Source of the DNA: Siphlonurus alternatus
Taxonomy: Eukaryota; Arthropoda; Insecta; Ephemeroptera; Siphlonuridae
Direction: 5' to 3'
Length of the DNA stretch: 64,000 bases
Assembly (NCBI GenBank): GCA_949825025.1
Contig: OX463788.1
Location: 34,397,078 to 34,461,077 of the forward strand
Of this stretch, positions 51,176 to 62,741 are shown one piece after another. Position 1 is the stretch's first letter, and every line of letters starts with the position of its first letter. Both the position numbers and the translations under genes were made by a program. The notes below the pieces were generated by a model. That model searched no databases, was not told where the DNA came from, and was given only the letters and a program-made list of their open reading frames with translations.

Positions 51176-51755
51176 TTTTTTAGTGCATCGCATCTTAAAA
51201 TATGCTAACAAAATGCAAGAGATATTATATGCAAGAAAATTTATAAACAGCGAGTTTTTGAAAAAAAAAATAAAAAAATCTGTACAAGCTGTAAATTTAA
51301 TGCATTCAGGAACTTTTGTTCATATTACGCAATATAATATATCCAATGTTTTCCTTTAATTTTGAAATAGATTTCTGAATTGAGTTTTCAGCTGCATGAA
51401 ATTTAATATATATATTATATATAACTACCTCAATAAGTATCTTGCGTCATGAGTAAATGCAGTTTCTTCTATTTGTAATTTGCGCATGGATTGCAACTAC
51501 ACTGCTGCGTTGGTGGCAGCAAGGCACCCTCTCTATATATGTATACGTGCTTACTGGAGGCCCGGGGACGTAAACTATGTGCATGGCAGACAGCAAATTT
51601 CCACATCAGCCACACCTTCTACTGCTATTGTACAGTACATAGACTACATACTGTACGTTCGATATCCTATGTCTTATTAATATGTCAACACCTAATAGAG
51701 TTAGTTGTTTGCTGCTTATGTTTACCTGAGACTCAGGAGGGGAGGTATATACAAC

Positions 51756-51924
51756 CAGGCGCGGATCCAGAAAAAATTTCGGGAGGGGCTGCCTCCAAGG
51801 CCAATGTTAAAAAAAAATTGCAGTGGGGGAAATGCCTATATTGCCCATGTTAAATCCAAAATTTCAGAGGGGGGGGGGGGCTGCAGCCCCCAGCCCCCCC
51901 CCCCCTCCCCTGGATCCGCGCCTT
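51756..51924. mobile_element. hAT-type MITE, 169 bp, with 8-bp target duplication
   Basis: The ends are CAGGCGCGGATCCAG and, reversed, AAGGCGCGGATCCAG. The flanks TATACAAC occur at 51748-51755 and 51925-51932. The interior has long G and C tracts that can pair with each other. Two relatives lie at 3731-3890 and 27546-27683. Confidence 0.85.
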
Positions 51925-52019
51925 TATACAACGAAGGATCTCTATATCGAGGGAGGAGAATACCTCCAACATTTTTTTTTTATACATTTAATATATAATA
52001 CTTTTTTGGTGGTGTAATT

Positions 52020-54235
52020 TTGTTCTATGATGATTATATCTAATAAATATACGTATACTGGTGTATATTCTTTATACAGTTTTTTAAACTTGATTTATTT
52101 TATATACTAAAGGCATTAAAGCAAAAAAAAAAAAAATTAGAAAAATATGGATAAATACTGTGTTTATATGCCAGACTGTGGATTTTGACCCACCTCAGCG
52201 CAGCCTACCTTATACAGGAGTATATCATCAGTGCACTACTCTATATGTAGAAAACAAAGTCAAATACAGAAAAAAAGGTGCGGAGGACACCCATCAATCA
52301 ATCTGTATATTTTTTTCCTGTAAAATTGATAACCGTTATCATGTTTAGGTTTCAGTGTGCAGAATAAGTATAGTTATTTAACAAACTATTTTACAACTAC
52401 ATTACAGTTATTACAGAATTTCAGAATTAAGATGAAAATCATTTATGGGATTTAATTATGGGTTATATGATTTGAAGGAAAAAAAATTATGTATTGCATA
52501 ATTTGTTTTGTTTATTTATTTAATTACTTGCAGTAAACTTTTACTATAGATTTTGATTGTATTTAGTTGACTCGCAAAATTACAAAATGTGAAGATTATT
52601 TTTATTTACATATAACATCACTTGCATCATATGAAAATGTGAAGGTCTTTTATTTATTATTTATGCGTAGTACGTAACTTTATAAATGTAATTCATTTTT
52701 GTAAACCGAGAAGCATTTATTAAAAAAAAAAAAAAAAAAAAATGGTGAGGAAGCCAGCTCGGTGTTTTAAATGCTCTGCAGTTATTCCTATCTTTAGCGC
52801 TCATCCAACATCTAACTAACGTCAGGAAGTACAGTGCTGTAAAGTTGCAGCTATATAGTACGCAAGCTTTGTGATATATACGAACGAACGTACGCTACAA
52901 CCTTCAGGCAACGTAATCGTAGATTTTGCAATCCAACTCGTTTAAACTATATGTATAATCACTCGCTATATAGTATATATTATCCCTTTTAAACAGTGAA
53001 TCTCTCCTGTTTTGTATATATAATAATTAATCTTTCTATTGAGCTATAAATAATTTATTATATATTTATGCAACAAGCTATAAATGAAAAGTGTATATAG
53101 AGGAAAGAAAGTGCAAACAAAATAAAAGCTAAAACGTGCGTATAGATTGAAATTAAGGTATTTACTGTACGGAGGAAAATTAATTAATAAAAAAAAGTTA
53201 AATATTTGAAATTATATCAATGATAACAATAGTCTGAAATAATACTAAAAAAGATCAATTTTACATTGATTTGGTATTGTATAATTATTTGGTGACATCA
53301 CATAATTAGATTTCTATGAATATGATGCAAGATGCGGAAATATTGTCATAAAAAAATACAGGTTTGAGTGGTCTTACTAGTCATCATGGAAATTTTACTA
53401 ACATTAACATGCTAATCGCATCATACTTAATATATACAAATAATGATGTGTGTGTATAATAATATATATATAAATATATACATAATATAAGCTTCGAGAT
53501 AATGTCACCATGATAGCGCGAGGGAGAAAAGGTGGGGGTGAGGGAGAAATGTAAACTCTATATAGCGAAATAAGCATAATATGGTGGGTGTGAGCTTCAC
53601 CCACCCACCGATCCACCCACCCAGCTAGACAGCAAGCGAGCCAAGCTACATTAGACAAACGCCCCGCCGGTTCACCACCAATACTTACGGTTCCTCACTC
53701 CACCCAGCACACAATCATGATAACAGTGTTGTCATATTTCAAGGTTTCAATGGTCACAAAACTTAATTAATTGACAATAGGTATTAGGTAGTAAATCAAG
53801 TAAGTGTTATACAATTAATAGCTTCTGTAGTACAGCAACAATTATAATTTATAATTAAATTTTATATTCATGAGAGAAGCGAGGAAATTGATGTCACAGT
53901 CTTGCAGTAAAATGTATTATACATGTACAGTACGGCGGTAGCATATTATAATAGTTGCTAATTGCTTTAAAACTGTTATCGGATATTAAAAAAATTGAAA
54001 GCATATCTGTTTTCAGGAAACAATAATTGTTTGCCTACCTTATAAAAAAAATATATTATTCCATTAAGTTCATGCAACAAGAAAAATGCCAATAATAATT
54101 TGTAATTTTATATATAGTGTAATAATTTGAATGTACAGTATATATATATGTCTATATTTGTATTACTATACTATTTTTTTATTATTTTTTTTTTGGTATA
54201 GCTAAATCCAATTTGTTAAATGTTTAGTATGTAGT
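52020..54235. other. AT-rich intergenic sequence
   Basis: Contains a 20-nt A run at 52722, GC-richer patches at 52860-52930 and 53515-53660, and chance ORFs. No gene is supported. Confidence 0.45.
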
Positions 54236-54290
54236 CACAATGTATCAACTGATATTTAATGTGAAATAAATCAAATAAATAAATAAATAA
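54236..54290 (+). mobile_element. LINE-like 3' end remnant with AAAT tail
   Basis: The sequence TGATATTTAATGTGAAATAA runs into (AAAT)n. It looks like a retrotransposon 3' end; no ORF is attached. Confidence 0.25.
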
Positions 54291-55499
54291 TATATTATTG
54301 TAAATGATATATAATCATACCCTTATTCATAAGGTTTACAAATGGAGATAATATTTTCGTTAGCAGATTTACAATATTAGGTTAGAAGCAATTTGGTTCT
54401 GGTGCCGATGTTCAGTGTTATGTGTTTGATAATATACCCACGTCAATGTATAATCACGTTCTAGGCTCTAGCCATGGCTCTAGCTAAATCTCCCTATTTG
54501 TATTGTTATTATTTTTACTTTGTACGTCAGTAGGGCTCTCTGATAAATACTGTACTACATAAATATTTAAAATTAATTCAGGGGGACTTTGTGTACAAGG
54601 AAAATAAGGTTCATACTTCATATTATTTTTGTTATCGCAAATCGATTTACGAACACTCCTTATTACATGAATAAAAATTGAGATGCAATTTTTATACAGT
54701 AGGTACACGGAAAAACCGCATTCACATTATACATAATATAATATACATGGAATGCTTATCAGTGTCATTCTTCTTTCTGGATAAATTTTATTAAACCTGC
54801 CGCAAGTTATCATATTTAAAAAAAAATGTAAAGCATACATTACAATTAAAATACTGGGTAGTACAATCCAAATAATTAAATTAATCCACTGTCTTCATAA
54901 AAAAAAATTGTAAATAACTAAATAATTATGATCTTGTCGTGAACGTGACATTATAATTTCATTTAATGTTGTGTACGTATTACTTGTTGCATTACTTGTT
55001 GTATTACTACGGCAACATCTGATTTAACATACAAACATTAATAGAATACATTGACATCAGCAATATGACAGTTAATATGAATTTATGACTCATTGAAATA
55101 AATTAATATTAATTATTTTCTTGAAATTTACGAAATCCTAAACGTTTTGCATGAAAAAACTATAATTTAAACCTTCAATAAAAGGAAATAGAAGCACGTG
55201 CTAAGCGGAGCCGAGCAGCAATACAGTGATAATACGTTTTCTTATTCGCTTCGCGCGCGGAGGTCAGCAACTATTTTCCATGCATAATTTATGAATATTT
55301 TAATCATGAAATAATCATTATTAATAAATATAAGAAGGATATATCTTACCTTATTCAAATAACGTGTTATAATCTTTGTTGAAAAGTCATAGAACATTTG
55401 CTGTCAATTTTCAGTTGTTGCAATCAAATGTCATATTCATTCATTCATTGCGCGGTGCGTGAAGAATTGTCAAAAGTTCGTATCGTTTCGTTGCAAGGG

Positions 55500-55900
55500 C
55501 GACACAGGTATCACTTTCTTAGGGAGCAAAATCGCACCTAATTCATGTACTGTGGGTACCAGGAGGCTAATGCTAATTGCTCCTGACAGGATGGACCTTA
55601 GCAAGTAAAGGCCACCTTGCTTGCTTTGTAGCGCTCAGCCTGCACTGAGGCTTGCGACCCACAGACCGAGCGAGAGCCAGGCCGTCGTGGGGGTTTGCCG
55701 CCTGCTATACCTCCTCTTAGCCTCGCGCCTCGCTGTGCTCTCCTCGCCTTCTTCTGCGTGGCTCTCTCCTCTACTCTCTGACTTTACTACTTTGAAAAGT
55801 TTTCACGTTGTTGCTCCCGCCTTGCAGCCCGCGTGCTGAGCCGACTGAAAGTCTGCCGCCAACGCCAGCCAACCAGACCAGGCAAACTACCGGATACTAT
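55500..55900. promoter_or_regulatory. CpG-containing GC-rich island
   Basis: About 400 bp near 55-60 percent GC with many CpGs, between AT-rich flanks. The plus strand is open for 72 codons at 55621-55839, but the reading is Leu/Ser-rich low complexity and starts at TTG. No convincing splice pair was found. It is a candidate promoter or first exon, possibly for the TMEM45-like gene 4.5 kb downstream. Confidence 0.3.
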
Positions 55901-56714
55901 CTTCCTGACATCTATGAAATTATTTTATAACTTACTGAAATAAAACAAAATAATATATATGTAATAAATAATAATATTACATATTTTATGTAATATTATA
56001 ATAGTAAGTCATTTTGTATGATTTGAATGTAATTCAATTTAAATATATACTCATAAATCTCATAATGTAATCTTATTAGTTATTAGCGAAAGCTATCAAT
56101 AAATTTTCATTTCTTTTGTTCGCTATTAATTAATAATTATCTTTTGTTCATATATATAATATATTATAATATATATTATGTATGATATAAAAAATATATC
56201 ATGCATATTATAATTATATTATGCCTAAAACAGTTAATTTCACGTGCTCGACCGTCGATTCTAAAAAAAAGGGCTATTTTTTTTCTTTTTCGTCTCAAAA
56301 CAAGACAAGTCCCCACATGTAATTTGTGATATGTGAATTTTGAAAATTTAAAAATGAAATAAGCTTTATTTATTTTATTTATTTTATACGTATAACACAT
56401 CTATATTACCTTATTACCACCGAATTTTTCACTTCTTTATTTTCGTTTAAAATCATTTAAATTAATGCAGTGAAAAACCCTGTACCAACTATATAATACC
56501 TCCACATTCACACTGTTATAAAAAAGGGGGCATACGACATGACCAAAATGTGTCAATTGCCTCAAAATACCAATCAATCAATCACTGTCATAATATTTTT
56601 TTCATATTATTTTGACCAGGATACATTATATTTTTTTATTGGTCATTTTCCTTATATATCAATCAAGATTACATTTCGTAATCTTGTCGATTGAAAAGTT
56701 ACATATAATAATAG

Positions 56715-56840
56715 AGGTCTGTTCGTAAAATACACAATCAGAAAGAATCGATTATTTGTGATGAACCTTTTATGTTACATGCACAGAAGGTTCATCACAA
56801 ATAATCGATTCTTTCTGATTGTGTATTTACGAACAGACCT
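56715..56840. mobile_element. Near-perfect hairpin MITE, 126 bp
   Basis: Arms of about 55 bp, starting AGGTCTGTTCGTAAAATACA, pair with one base gap across an 18-nt loop. Such identity suggests a young insertion. The flanks are TA-rich and the target duplication is ambiguous. Confidence 0.65.
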
Positions 56841-57735
56841 AATATATTATATTTTTCAAGAACAAACTTTAAAAACTTTATACTTTTCAAAACATTTTCT
56901 ATTATTTATTATAATATATTTCTATACCAAATATTAATATTTTTGATTTCAATTTTTCTTCAGAAACAAAATTATTTAATATATTTATAATCAAACAATA
57001 TTTATTTATCGTATTATAATTAAAGAAAGAAAAACAAACAAACAAAAAACAAAAAAAAAATATATATATATTTTTTTTTACATTTCCAATATCCCTAAGG
57101 CTCTAGAACAATATATCACCTCCTATCTTATTCATTATAAACTTTCCCTACTAAAACACAAAACAATTACCTATCTTCAATGATGTCCATAACCTGAAAC
57201 AAAGTGACTTTAGTGTGATTGAAAACAAACAAACAAACAATTACATACACTAGTTATAAAATGAGTCTTTAATAATGTTTACTTAATAAACAGCTCTTTA
57301 GCTACAAAAAATTAAAAATAACTTAAATTTCTATATTGTAAATAATGATAAGATTTTAGTATCATTATTATTGCTAACTATTTTTTTTATAGCTATAATT
57401 ATGAAACTTATTTAATATTTTGAAAACTTTAACTCAAATCAATGCAATATATTAAAATGATTATTGGTCATTAGTCATATAGTCTTAGGAGATGGTTAAT
57501 CACTCTGAATCTGAATATTATAGTACACCCCTTACATTATAACATAATAAATATTCACTAAAAAGATGAAGCAAAAGTCTGTCTAGTTTTTGAAAACAGG
57601 ATACAAATAGTGAGAATATTTTATTTATATTTTATATTTTTTATACCATGCATAAAAAAATAATTACACTATATAGTGACAGTAATCCTTAGTGAAATTT
57701 ATTATTGATCAAAAGTTTAGTATTAAAAATTTTTA

Positions 57736-57767
<32 letters not shown>
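57736..57767. repeat. (TAA)n microsatellite
   Basis: About ten TAA units, 260 bp beyond the LINE fragment at 58030-58200; it could be that copy's tail if the gap is its 3' UTR. Confidence 0.85.
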
Positions 57768-57769
<2 letters not shown>

Positions 57770-58029
57770 TATGATACTTTTACCATTACCCTTTACAAAC
57801 AAAACTAAAGTTTTTGAATATCATGCATGATTTTTACTATACATATTCATGCACCCAGGCTAAAAAATTAAGTAGGTTAGTATAGTTATTATTTATTTAT
57901 TTGTTTGCCGTCATTTGCAGATTATCTGTTCTGAAACATAAGAAACCAACAAGACAAAGAATTATATGCTTTCATCCTTTCATTATTCATAATATATAAT
58001 TATATATTTTTTTACTATATAATTTTTTA

Positions 58030-58200
58030 AATTTTTATTTTATATAGTGTTGACAGTAACCATTTCTTTATATTAAATTTTACTTTAGTTTTTTTATCTA
58101 ACGATTTCAGATTCCTTGGTAAAATATTCCATAACCTTGGTAAAATGAACTCAAGTGTTCTCTCAAAAAATCTATTTACACACGTGTCTGGGAGCAAACA
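58030..58200 (-). mobile_element. LINE ORF2 C-terminal fragment
   Basis: The minus strand reads LLPDTCVNRFFERTLEFILP then RLWNILPRNLKSLDKKTKVK. It is similar in layout to the NNRFGERTWNFVLPKI region of the plus-strand LINE at 13.9 kb. It is a short 5'-truncated remnant. Confidence 0.6.
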
Positions 58201-59681
58201 ACAGTGCTAACAATTAAGTTTAATGGTATGAAAGTTTAATATTATTATATTATTAGTTTCTTTTAGTTATTATTTTACTATAAAAATATAGGTATTAATT
58301 TATAGCTACATATTATATAATTTTACAATTTATTGTCACTTTATTGTACCACCAGTGGTAAAATAAAATTAAAATATATTTAAACATTTTATATTGTATA
58401 CAATTTCTGTCTGTCTTATTGATTTGCGCTAGGACACATTTATAAATGTAATTATATTTAATTGATTGCATGATTGCAAATATATATTATTCTTTTACAT
58501 TGATTGCAACGTTAAGATTTCATGTTTCCATGCGGTTACCATGGAGATACACTTTGTTGACATCGAGTGACTTTCATACAGTAGATCGATTGTGCTGCTC
58601 TTCAAACATATCTAAATTACAGGTGAGCGTAATATTTTATTTAGCTACTTTCTGAGTTTAGGGAGAGACATGATCGATGTTTGTTTCGAGGCTGTAATTA
58701 ATGAGAGGTAGAATTGAATTTTTCATGAAAATTTTTATTTTGTGCAAGATGTACAATTTTTAGCATCAAGTTAAATTGCAAATAATTAATATGTTATAAG
58801 TTCGGTATTACAATTTTATGTATATAATGAAATTAATATATTGAATATTGTTTCAAAAATAGAAAGTGTATATAATATTGCATTGCTAACTCAAATTATT
58901 TATACAAATTACAAGTTTATATCAAAAGTTTGTATATAGCTGCTAGCTTTCGTCCATCTCAGTAAAAACGAATCAACATTCAATTCGAATAAGAAACAAA
59001 GGTCTACTCCAGGAACTCAAAATGAAACTTTTAAAGAACAAAGGATTTTATTATCCCAAAGATCACACACGTTTGTTCATTCAAAAGTTGAAACGTGAAA
59101 TCATGCACCTCCAGCAAATAATATTTTATTAGTCAAATTTATGATTGAAAAAAAAAAAAAAAAAGTGCGAGTCAAATAAATTTACAATGCAACGAAATTA
59201 TTCAAACGTCTGACGATGAATATTAATTACATAATATAATGAGATTACTAAAAAATATAATATAATATGCTGAATATAATACAGTAGACGCTATAATTAA
59301 CAGTATATTATATAGTGCGTATAAGAGCTGACATCTTAATAATATTCCAGAAGACCGTGGATAAGGAAGGGAACGGATAAATTTCTATATTAGTTGAAAT
59401 TTGGACTGTACAAGAATAAAAGTTGTAATTAAAAACTATTAAGTATATAGCAAAAATTTAATTTTTACCATCCAATTTTTAATAGTGAAGGAGGAAGTCA
59501 GTATAGATCTATAGATGGGCTTTCAATTTTAATATTGAATCTGTACTAAAAAATGTACTGTAATAATAAAATTAATAATAATTTTCAATAATTTCTTGCT
59601 AAATTATTCTACTTAAAATAAATAAAATCTCTATATTTTATGAATTTTCATGACAATATTATTTTTATATTATGTAATTGT

Positions 59682-59720
59682 ATCAACCAATAAGGTTATA
59701 TTGTTATAACCTTGGTTGAT
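59682..59720. repeat. Hairpin with about 17-bp stem
   Basis: ATCAACCAATAAGGTTATA pairs with TATAACCTTGGTTGAT, with one bulged base. It lies 450 bp upstream of the TMEM45-like leader exon. Confidence 0.5.
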
Positions 59721-60175
59721 CTGTATAATATATAAATGACCAAAAAATATAATTATATTTTTATTTTTGTTATAATACTTATAATAATATATAAAATATT
59801 ATCATTATTATATAGGTCAATATTATATTATAGGTTTAAAATAGGTTTTGGTATCTGTTAATTCATTTTGTAAAAAGCAAATGACAAATTGTTTACTTTT
59901 CATACTCGTTAACTTTTTTAATAGTAATATGTGATAACATCGATCTTGATATGTAAAATAATAAATAAATAGAGAAAAAACGAGCAGGCGAGGAAGAAAA
60001 AAAAAGTGGGAGTGACTATATAGCTGCTATACGAACGAGGCGTAACACTGAAGACCGATAACACACGTTATGACAGATAACCACATTTATTGGGTTTACT
60101 GTCTTTTGCTCCACCCTTCTGTCCCTTCTACTCTCAATATGTGTGAGCTTACGAAGACACGCGAAGGTGCAAGAT

Positions 60176-60286
60176 ATGTCATCGAAGAAAACTCTTCGAA
60201 GCCTCTCTGCAGTGGCTATCGTTGAGCCAGCGTTACTTGAACAGTGGTCAGCAGTGGCAACAATTGTCAACAAACAAGCCACAAAG
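60176..60286 (+). promoter_or_regulatory. 5' leader exon of the TMEM45-like gene with an upstream ORF
   Basis: A perfect donor (ACAAAG before GTAAGG at 60287) ends a GC-richer exon. From an ATG at 60176 it reads 37 codons starting MSSKKTLRSLSAVAIVEPAL. Spliced to the acceptor at 61177 the frame runs five more codons, then TAG at 61193-61195, 2 nt before the main ATG at 61198. The exon is therefore leader, not an N-terminal extension. The true 5' end is unknown; TATATAG at about 60015 is TATA-like. Confidence 0.5.
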
Positions 60287-62298
60287 GTAAGGGGAAAGCA
60301 TGCAAAACAATTTCCTTCCAATGTTGTATATTGTCTAGTACTGTATATATCACTACTATACCATGTGTGATAATAGATCATATTAAATACTTTTTGATCA
60401 GAAATAAACCCTAATAAAAAAATTCAACAGCTTAACTTAACTTGAAACTCTTGAAAGAAATAAAAAAATATTTAAATATTGACATAATGTACTTGATTAC
60501 TATTATATTTTAATAAATTGCGTTGAGACGTAACATAATTTAATTGTTTAAATGTTGATGTATTTTTTTGTAGTTGTTAATCATTTCCCACAATATTTAT
60601 ACAATATTTATTTAATTCAGATTCAGAAATTTTATTGTCATTAAAGTAAACTATTTGTAAGTAGAAATTTCAAAATAAGAACATTTATGTAATCTATCCA
60701 TCCTAAAATCGTTTATGTTAACTTTATAGCTTTATACCTCCATGTCCATAGACAGCCTGAAAACTCCTATTACTCCTATTACTGTATGTATAATATAATA
60801 TATATGGATATTTCGTAAATATTATAAATCTGTGTGGTATACAAGGTGGGTAAAGTCTACCTTTACCCACCTTGGTGGTATAAAGCTATAAAGTAGTTAT
60901 ATAAAAAAAAAATGCCCTTTTTATTTTCGATAATGTTTATACACATTATAGGCATAACATATTACGCCGCAAGCCTCAATAGTATAATTAATATGTATTA
61001 TACGTTGTACTTTTTATCTGCCCTGTACTGCATGTCACCTGCATGTGTATATTATTAATAACGATAATTGATAATTATATTTGTGATTTCAATTTCATAT
61101 CAATAAGAAATCGTAATATCATACAATAACACATTGTCGGAAGGACTCGTATATTACAATTGTGTGTGATTTTGCAGGGTGACGTTAGCAGCTAGCAATG
61201 GGCACGTTTGCGGGCCATGTTGTACCTGGCTCATTTTTCCTCTTGTTTTCATCGTGGTGGGCCTACTCCATATTTAAAAGGTAAATTACTCATATTTTCT
61301 GCTCATTAATTTTTAATGGAAGAAATTAATTAAAAGAGTTGCAAATACATGTGTCATGGATAATAACAAATTTCTTTCTACAATTACAATTAGTTATACG
61401 TTACAATTATTATATACGAGTAACATATATTATGTCCCCTTAATTTATTTTTAACAGTTTGCAGTGAGTTTGCACAGACGTTATAATATAATGAAACAAA
61501 ATACATTAATCATAATTACATGAACATCTCAGACAGTATAATTATGTAACAAATTTAAATTAAAAAAGAAAAAGGTTGCGATTTTGTTGCTGAATTTGTA
61601 TTTTGAATTTGGTATTTTATTTAATATTTTTCTAAGGTGTACGGTGTACCCCATTGCAGGGGGCACACAGATTTTCTAACTTCAACTGCACGCTAGCAAC
61701 TACAACTGAAATATGAGAATTTCGATGTTATGTTATTCTCTATCTTGCATTTAATTATATGGCCAAAAAGTATATAGGATATAGGTGCATTTCCATGGAG
61801 CGATGTCGAGCGAGGCTTGAAGGAGTGAGAAAGGCACACTAGCTTTAATATCATATTAATCACGTCGAGATTTAATCCCTGCAGGAAAGCGATTTTTCCA
61901 CGCCAACATGGCTGCCATATGACATTGAAGCAAATGCGCCTTTCTCTCCCCGCTCAACATCGCTCCATGAAAAGCATCTAGTAGCAGGGTTTAATTATTT
62001 AGCAATTGCCGATATCATCCATATATACAGCCTGTGTTATGAATTTTTATGTCGCTGAATACAGCAAACATATGTATCTCCGAAAGAATCACAATTTACT
62101 ACCTTCGTTGTGTATAAGCAGAGATTTTCTATTGTAAGCTCTTTCATGGTGTAAGGTACTTTGGGGCTCGGAGGATTCGTCCAGACGGACAGCAGCTCTC
62201 GTTTTACCATAATAGCGTGACGTTCCGCTGCTGGTGCTGGCCCGAACTGCCCCTCGAGGGAATGTGTGCCTTGGCGGCAGTCACCATCGGCATAGCAG
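60176..62298 (+). CDS. TMEM45-like (DUF716) membrane protein gene, 5' part only
   Basis: The first coding exon starts MGTFAGHVVPGSFFLLFSSW, which matches the GH-x-x-PGSFF-x-x-x-x-x-W opening of TMEM45A/B proteins and forms the first membrane helix. The second exon gives a loop with FYHNSVTF, a Cys/Trp-rich RCWCWPELPLEG and the start of the next hydrophobic segment (AAVTIGIA). TMEM45 proteins are about 270-280 aa multi-pass membrane proteins of poorly known role; here only 75 codons are inside the window. Phases agree: exon 1 leaves 2 nt, exon 2 leaves 1 nt. No further exon was recognised between 62299 and 64000, so the gene continues to the right. Confidence 0.75.
60842..60874. repeat. 14-bp perfect hairpin
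   Basis: CAAGGTGGGTAAAG and its reverse complement with a 5-nt loop, in an intron of the TMEM45-like gene. Confidence 0.6.
61178..61280 (+). CDS. First coding exon of the TMEM45-like gene
   Basis: The acceptor TGTGTGATTTTGCAG ends at 61177. The ATG is at 61198. Twenty-seven codons and two bases follow, up to the donor AAAAG/GTAAAT at 61281. The peptide has the family opening GHVVPGSFFLLF, then WWAYSIFK. Confidence 0.75.
61782..61980. mobile_element. MITE, 199 bp, in a TMEM45-like intron
   Basis: The ends form an inverted repeat of about 30 bp, TAGGTGCATTTCCATGGAGC on the left and TAGATGCTTTTCATGGAGCG on the right (reverse complement), continuing as ATGT(C/T)GAGCG. The terminal pattern is shared with the element at 19218-19430. 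The interior is GC-richer than the flanks. Confidence 0.65.
62156..62298 (+). CDS. Second coding exon of the TMEM45-like gene
   Basis: The acceptor follows CTTTCATGGTGTAAG at 62155 and the donor is GCAG/GTTAGT at 62299. Joined to the previous exon it reads RYFGARRIRPDGQQLSFYHN and then the Cys/Trp-rich RCWCWPELPLEGM, the expected loop before the second helix in this family. The acceptor has only a modest pyrimidine tract. Confidence 0.68.
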
Positions 62299-62638
62299 GT
62301 TAGTCAAGTCCTTTAACGAGAAAGAGAAATTTTTCACAATATTTATGATTACATGAAATACGGGAGATACAGCAATACTTCTTTTTTGCCATACATCATA
62401 CATCTTACAATTAGTGAAAAAAAAAATATTAAAAAGAAAAAAGAATTCAAACGGATTTTTTTTAATATAAGTTTTAATCCTTTCATAATATAAAAAAAAA
62501 TATATATTTTTAACAATTGAACTTATCATCATCATATGTCCTCAGTGTAATTGTATACGTTGCATTAATTTTGTTGGGACTGTTGGGAGATCAATTGAAA
62601 GCATTCAATAGTTTAACTATCGTACGAGTTTCAACTAA

Positions 62639-62741
62639 AGGATAACCTTCCGTCCTTCTCTCACGAAGTATCAAAATCTAAAATAAAGATAATATAGATT
62701 TTGATAATTATGGTTTAAAGAGAAGGAAGGAAGGTTATCCT
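62639..62741. mobile_element. 103-bp inverted-repeat element
   Basis: AGGATAACCTTCCGTCCTTC on the left and AGGATAACCTTCCTTCCTTC reversed on the right. The inner TCAAAATCTA also pairs with TAGATTTTGA. It follows the second exon of the TMEM45-like gene. Confidence 0.55.

Larger units (their letters stand above)
56100..58029. other. AT-rich sequence around the hairpin MITE
   Basis: Apart from the MITE at 56715 and the (TAA) run at 57736, only homopolymer-rich DNA was seen. Confidence 0.5.

Noticed and set aside
51486..51680. 65-codon plus-strand ORF starting MDCNYTAALVAARHPL
   Set aside because: Somewhat protein-like but no splice context, partner exon or homolog; left unannotated.
53404..53658. 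84-codon minus-strand ORF
   Set aside because: Low-complexity Tyr/Ile reading over AT repeats; the GC-rich part has no splice sites.
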